Source: Brevundimonas vesicularis (lineage in GTDB: Bacteria; Pseudomonadota; Alphaproteobacteria; Caulobacterales; Caulobacteraceae). From it: a DNA stretch of 64,000 nucleotides. Below, in pieces: positions 60,678-64,000 of this stretch. The notes under the pieces were generated by a model, which was not told the DNA's origin, did not search any database, and was given only the letters and a program-made list of their open reading frames with translations. Position 1 is the first letter of the stretch. Each line of letters opens with the position of its first letter. A program made the position numbers and the translations under genes. The stretch spans positions 744,001-808,000 of the forward strand of contig NZ_CP114278.1 in assembly GCF_027105095.1 (NCBI RefSeq), read 5' to 3'.

Positions 60678-61765
60678 GCGCGCACCTCGGCAGGAACGTG
60701 GCGGGCAAACCAGCGGGCGACGGGCGCCAGAGCCGGCTGTTCCAGATTGGCGTTCAGGTGTCGCCACATGCGCGGCAGGAACTGGCGGTATCGCGGCTTG
60801 CCGTCGCGCGCGATCAGCCGGGCGAAGATGCCGATGATCCGCGCCTCGTTCAGGGCGGCGAGGCCGGCGTAGTCAGCCATGAAGGCGGCGCGGTCGACCC
60901 GGGGCCGCAGGGCGAAATAGCGGTCCAGCGCCTCGACCTCCAGCGCCGGCGACACGTCTCGACGGGCGTCCTGCAGCAGGGAGTGCAGGTCCCACGACGG
61001 GTGGGCGCGCACCGCGTCCTGGAAGTCGATCATGCCGACGCGGGCTGGGCCGTCGCGCTGGGGCAACCAGATCAGGTTCTCCGCATGATAATCGCGGTGG
61101 GCCATGACCGAGGCCCCGGCCGCGCCCGAGGCGACGATGGGCGCCCAGGCCGCGCGCCAGTCGGCGATGGCGGCGGCGTCGAAGCGGACCCGATCGTCGA
61201 GCTTCGGCAACCATTCGACGAACAGATCGGCCCCGCCCTGCAGCGCCGTCTCGTCATAGGTCAGCAGCGGCCAGTCGCCGCCGGGCCCGTGCAAGATTTC
61301 GGGCGGAGCGCCGGCCTCGTGCAGAACGGCCAGGGCCTCGATGGCGGCCAGATAAAGCGGCGCCTCGTCGGCGCCGCTCTCGATCACGCGGGCGAACAGG
61401 TCGTCGCCGAAATCCTCAAGCACGGCCAGGCCGTTGGCGGCGTCCAGCGACGGGATCTCGGGGGCGGACAGGCCCAGAGACTTCAGATGGGCGGCGACGG
61501 CGGCGAAGGCCTCGATCCGGCCGGCGGACAGGCGGGCGACGGCGTTCCAGCCGGCGCCGTGACGCTGCTCGGGCGTCCAGCGCGGATCGCACGGCTGGCT
61601 TTCGGCGGCGGGCGCCTGATCCATCAGCATCAATGTCGGGCCGGTCGTCGGCGTCAGCCGCTCGTAACGCCGCGTCGAGGCGTCGCCGGGCAGGGGGGCG
61701 CGCACGGCGTCGGCCAGGCCAGCGGCCTTCAGGAAATCGAGACGGATGGTTTCGCGGTCAGACAT
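60674..61765 (-). CDS. amgK: Aminoglycoside-phosphotransferase-fold kinase, AmgK-like
   Basis: A 363-residue kinase with the APH catalytic loop MAHRDYHAENLIW (about 218-230) and the metal-binding DFQDA (about 244-248). The AmgK type phosphorylates MurNAc and GlcNAc at C1, feeding MurU. The start overlaps the tsaE stop by eight bases. Confidence 0.88.
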   Translation of the reverse strand: MSDRETIRLDFLKAAGLADAVRAPLPGDASTRRYERLTPTTGPTLMLMDQAPAAESQPCDPRWTPEQRHGAGWNAVARLSAGRIEAFAAVAAHLKSLGLSAPEIPSLDAANGLAVLEDFGDDLFARVIESGADEAPLYLAAIEALAVLHEAGAPPEILHGPGGDWPLLTYDETALQGGADLFVEWLPKLDDRVRFDAAAIADWRAAWAPIVASGAAGASVMAHRDYHAENLIWLPQRDGPARVGMIDFQDAVRAHPSWDLHSLLQDARRDVSPALEVEALDRYFALRPRVDRAAFMADYAGLAALNEARIIGIFARLIARDGKPRYRQFLPRMWRHLNANLEQPALAPVARWFARHVPAEVRA

Positions 61766-62216
61766 GCAGATCCTTCAGCTCCGTTTCCCATCGGCCTACG
61801 CCGGAAACGGTCGCAAGGCGGCCGTCGCCCTGTTCGGAGATTTCGACGATCAACTGATCCGCTCCTAAGAACCGGCCAGGGTCGTCGCCCAGACGCTCGG
61901 GCCATTCGATGACGGCGCACCCCTCGTCCAGCGCTTCGTCCAGGCCGATCTCGAACGCCTCTTCCGGTCGGGTCAGTCGATAGAGGTCGAAATGGGCGAC
62001 CGGCGGGTCGCTTTCGTAGAACTGGACCAGGGTGAAGGTCGGGCTGGGCACGTCCTCGTCCAGCGTGGTCAGGGCGCGGATCAGGCCGCGCGCCAGGGTC
62101 GACTTGCCCATGCCCAGCGGCCCGTAGAGCAGCAGACTGTCGCCCGCCGCCAGCAGGGGGGCGATGGCCTGGCCCAGGGCGGTGGTGGCCTCGGCGTCGG
62201 GCAGGGCGATCTTCAT
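61758..62216 (-). CDS. tsaE: tRNA threonylcarbamoyladenosine ATPase TsaE
   Basis: A 152-residue P-loop ATPase that drives t6A modification of tRNA. Walker A GPLGMGKST at 32-40, the SPTFTLV strand (about 58-64), HFDLYRL and IEWPERL are all family motifs. ATG 62216 overlaps the acyltransferase stop. Confidence 0.95.
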   Translation of the reverse strand: MKIALPDAEATTALGQAIAPLLAAGDSLLLYGPLGMGKSTLARGLIRALTTLDEDVPSPTFTLVQFYESDPPVAHFDLYRLTRPEEAFEIGLDEALDEGCAVIEWPERLGDDPGRFLGADQLIVEISEQGDGRLATVSGVGRWETELKDLHV

Positions 62217-63067
62217 GCGAACACCGCATCAGGATCGGCGGCCAGGGTGCGCTCGGTGAAGATTTTCAGCGCCTCGGTGGCCTTGGCCGCGTCCACGTCC
62301 AGCCGATCGGCGGGAATGGGCAGGCCGACATCCACGCCGAACGGCTTGCCTTCCTTGTTCAGCAACTCGTGGAACAGGGTCACGTCGCGCAGCTCCTGCG
62401 AGACCTTGTCGAACAGGTGAAAAAGCCGGCTGTAGGGGCCGGTGACATGGATGGGCACGACCGGCGCATCGTATTTGCGCGCCATGGAGGCGGCGGTCGG
62501 CGCCCATTCGGGATCGGTCAGGACGCCGTTCCTCTCGCGCGCCAGACGACCGGCGGGGAACATGACGACGCAGCGTTCGGCCTCGAACGCCTCCTTGGCG
62601 GCGTTCAGCGTGGCGCGGGTCTTTTCGCGCGTGCGTTTGTCGTGGACCCATTCGACGGGGATGATGGTCTCGGCCAGCCGGGGCGAGACGCGGATGGCGT
62701 CGGCGTTGGCGAAGAAGATCATGTCGCTGCGCCGCTGTTTGATCGCGTCGAATACGGCGACCCCGTCGGCGATGCCGGTGGGGTGGTTGCAGACGACGAC
62801 GCAGCGGCCGGTCGCGGGCAGGCGCTCCAGGTTCGTCGTCGTCACCTTCAGCCTCAGCAGGTCCGAGACGTAGGCGAAGGTGTCTGCCCCCGACCGCTCG
62901 CGGATGGCGTCGGCCATTCGCACCGCCGCACCATAGCCCAGCACGCCGTAGAGCGCCGGCCGCACGACCGGCCACAGCGGCAAGGCGGTCAGGCGCGGCG
63001 CGCGTTCGGCGATCAGCACATCGACGATGTGGGGCTGACGGCGGGCGGGAAGGGTGGCGGCGGTCAT
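62213..63067 (-). CDS. Lysophospholipid acyltransferase family protein
   Basis: A 284-residue protein with an acyltransferase-like fold. The CNHPTGIADG stretch (about 94-103) has H96 and D102, an HX5D spacing unlike PlsC's HX4D, and VVMFPAGRLARE (about 174-185) stands for the usual FPEG. Such hemolysin-like acyltransferases acylate lipids or lipid A precursors; substrate is unknown. It heads the operon and is divergent from the S9 peptidase. Confidence 0.75.
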   Translation of the reverse strand: MTAATLPARRQPHIVDVLIAERAPRLTALPLWPVVRPALYGVLGYGAAVRMADAIRERSGADTFAYVSDLLRLKVTTTNLERLPATGRCVVVCNHPTGIADGVAVFDAIKQRRSDMIFFANADAIRVSPRLAETIIPVEWVHDKRTREKTRATLNAAKEAFEAERCVVMFPAGRLARERNGVLTDPEWAPTAASMARKYDAPVVPIHVTGPYSRLFHLFDKVSQELRDVTLFHELLNKEGKPFGVDVGLPIPADRLDVDAAKATEALKIFTERTLAADPDAVFA

Positions 63068-63120
63068 GAACGATCGCTTTTCGCCGGTTCGGTCGGAGGG
63101 GGCAAGATGGGGTGAAGGGA

Positions 63121-63159
63121 CGGGCGTTGCTGATGTCGCTTCGCAGCAACTTCCGCCCG
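63121..63159. other. Hairpin in the S9 peptidase upstream region
   Basis: GTTGCTG (63126-63132) pairs with CAGCAAC (63144-63150) across an 11-base loop, and CGGGCG (63121-63126) pairs with CGCCCG (63154-63159) outside it. It lies between the divergent acyltransferase and peptidase genes. It might be an operator or a leader structure; no T-run follows. Confidence 0.4.
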
Positions 63160-63210
63160 GCGAACGGTGGTGCTACGCCTCGCGGCCAGAAAGCTTCGCG
63201 AGGAAGATCT

Positions 63211-64000
63211 TGATGCGTCACCGTTCCCTTCTGTCCGCCGCCTGCGCGGCTGTTGCGCTGATGAGCGCCGCGCCTGCCCTGGCCCAGGTGCCGCCCGCGC
63301 CGGTTCCGGCAGCGCCCGCGACGCCGGACGCCTTCACCTACAAGGACATGATTTCGGCCAACCGGCTGGGCGATCCGCAGGTGTCGCCGGACGGCCGCTA
63401 TGTCGTCTATTCGGTCACGACCACCGATGTTCAGGGCAACAGCCGCGCCGGCAGCCTGTGGATTCTGGACCTGAGCGCACCGGACACGGCGCCGCGCCGC
63501 CTGGCCATCTCGGATCAGGGCGCCAACACCGCGCGCTGGGGCGGGGACGGCAATCTGTATTTCCTGTCGAGCAAGTCGGGCGCGAGCCAGGTCTGGCGCG
63601 TGGCCTCGCCCACGTCGGCGCCGGTTCAGGTGACGAACCTGCCCACCGACGTGAACGCCTATCGGATCAGCCCTTCGGGCGACAAGGTGGCGGTGTCGCT
63701 GGCCGTCTATCCCGATGCGGCCGATCTGAACGCCTCGGTTCAACAGGGAAAGGCCGTCTCCGAGCAGAAGACGACCGGCCAGGTCTATGACCGCATGTTC
63801 GTGCGTCACTGGGATGCCTGGAACGACCACACCCAGAACCACCTGTTCGTCCAGTCGATCGGCCGCGACGGCAAGGCCACGGGCACGCCGACCTGGATCA
63901 CCAAGGGCTTTGACGGCGACACGCCCTCCAAACCCTTCGGCGACGAAAGCGAGTTCGTCTTCACGCCGGCGGGCGACGCCGTGGTCTTCTCGGCGCGTCT
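63211..64000 (+). CDS. S9-family peptidase, N-terminal part (window edge)
   Basis: The first 263 codons of a gene that continues past the window. A signal peptide (cleavage near ALA/QV at about residue 25) is followed by beta-propeller repeats typical of prolyl-oligopeptidase/dipeptidyl-peptidase S9 members: PQVSPDGRYVVYSVTTTD, then YRISPSGDKVAVSL. A D-rich QVYDRMFVRHWDAWNDH motif also fits. The catalytic domain is outside. ATG 63211 has GAGGAAG upstream. A TolB-like or DPP-type secreted peptidase is expected. Confidence 0.85.

Noticed and set aside
1..64000. CRISPR arrays, prophage, insertion sequences and integrated elements
   Set aside because: No regular spacer-repeat arrays, transposase or phage genes were seen; the palindromic elements do not encode proteins of their own.

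Overview
The window is high-GC, densely packed alphaproteobacterial DNA, and it points to the Caulobacterales. The cell-cycle regulator GcrA (3735-4271) and the polarity factor PodJ (10157-13027) are both present and recognisable, GANTC (CcrM-type) sites lie in their promoter regions, and gene clusters such as tsaE-amgK-murU-addB-addA and ftsX-ftsE are laid out as in that order. A Brevundimonas-like genome fits best, but this is an inference from gene content and protein character and was not tested by alignment. Nearly everything is chromosomal housekeeping. I see no phage, plasmid, insertion sequence, CRISPR array, rRNA or tRNA.

Layout. 1-9 kb: a cupin protein and MFS exporter, bifunctional-length dCTP deaminase, ApaG, gcrA with a rich control region, an orphan ABC-2 permease, an M28 peptidase, then argD-argF. 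9-19 kb: small stress and membrane proteins, podJ, a TauE/SafE exporter with its TIGR02186 partner, gluQ, a ParDE-type toxin-antitoxin pair, a DNA glycosylase, a TRIC/YadS membrane protein and an HNH nuclease. 19-29 kb: the ligase-associated DNA-repair pair PdeM plus DEXH helicase, divergent from a DinG-like helicase, then ybaK, DUF2125, a chorismate-mutase-like gene and hisC. 29-36 kb: MipA, then the plsC-ydcF-ftsX-ftsE minus-strand operon, a zinc-ribbon protein with hpt, and rplU-rpmA. 36-45 kb: ilvA, an FKBP isomerase, queG, the divergent DUF2239/GIY-YIG pair, a GST, a cation efflux protein, uppP, rsmC and rsuA. 45-53 kb: a Phd/VapC toxin-antitoxin pair coupled to trpF, then trpB, two small secreted-type proteins, trpA, accD, DoxX, folC and trxA. 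53-64 kb: a compact minus-strand operon (acyltransferase, tsaE, amgK, murU, addB, addA), and finally an S9 peptidase running off the window end.

How genes work together. Start/stop overlaps (ATGA, GTGA, TTGA or TGATG) are frequent and mark translationally coupled operons: argD-argF, trpF-trpB-orf-orf-trpA, ftsE-ftsX-ydcF, addB-addA and tsaE-amgK-murU. A family of about 120-146 bp composite palindromic elements occurs four times (1852, 21534, 38741, 40212). One copy is embedded in frame inside the DEXH helicase gene. The gcrA and podJ promoters both carry a DnaA-box-like TGTCCACA, GANTC sites and TTAA-N7-TTAA-like CtrA half-sites, matching the known cell-cycle control of these genes in Caulobacter. 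The strongest leads for new biology are the gcrA control-region inverted repeat that carries GANTC sites, the repeat family, the low-GC genes lodged in the trp operon, and the DUF2239/GIY-YIG pair with its shared operator-like motif.
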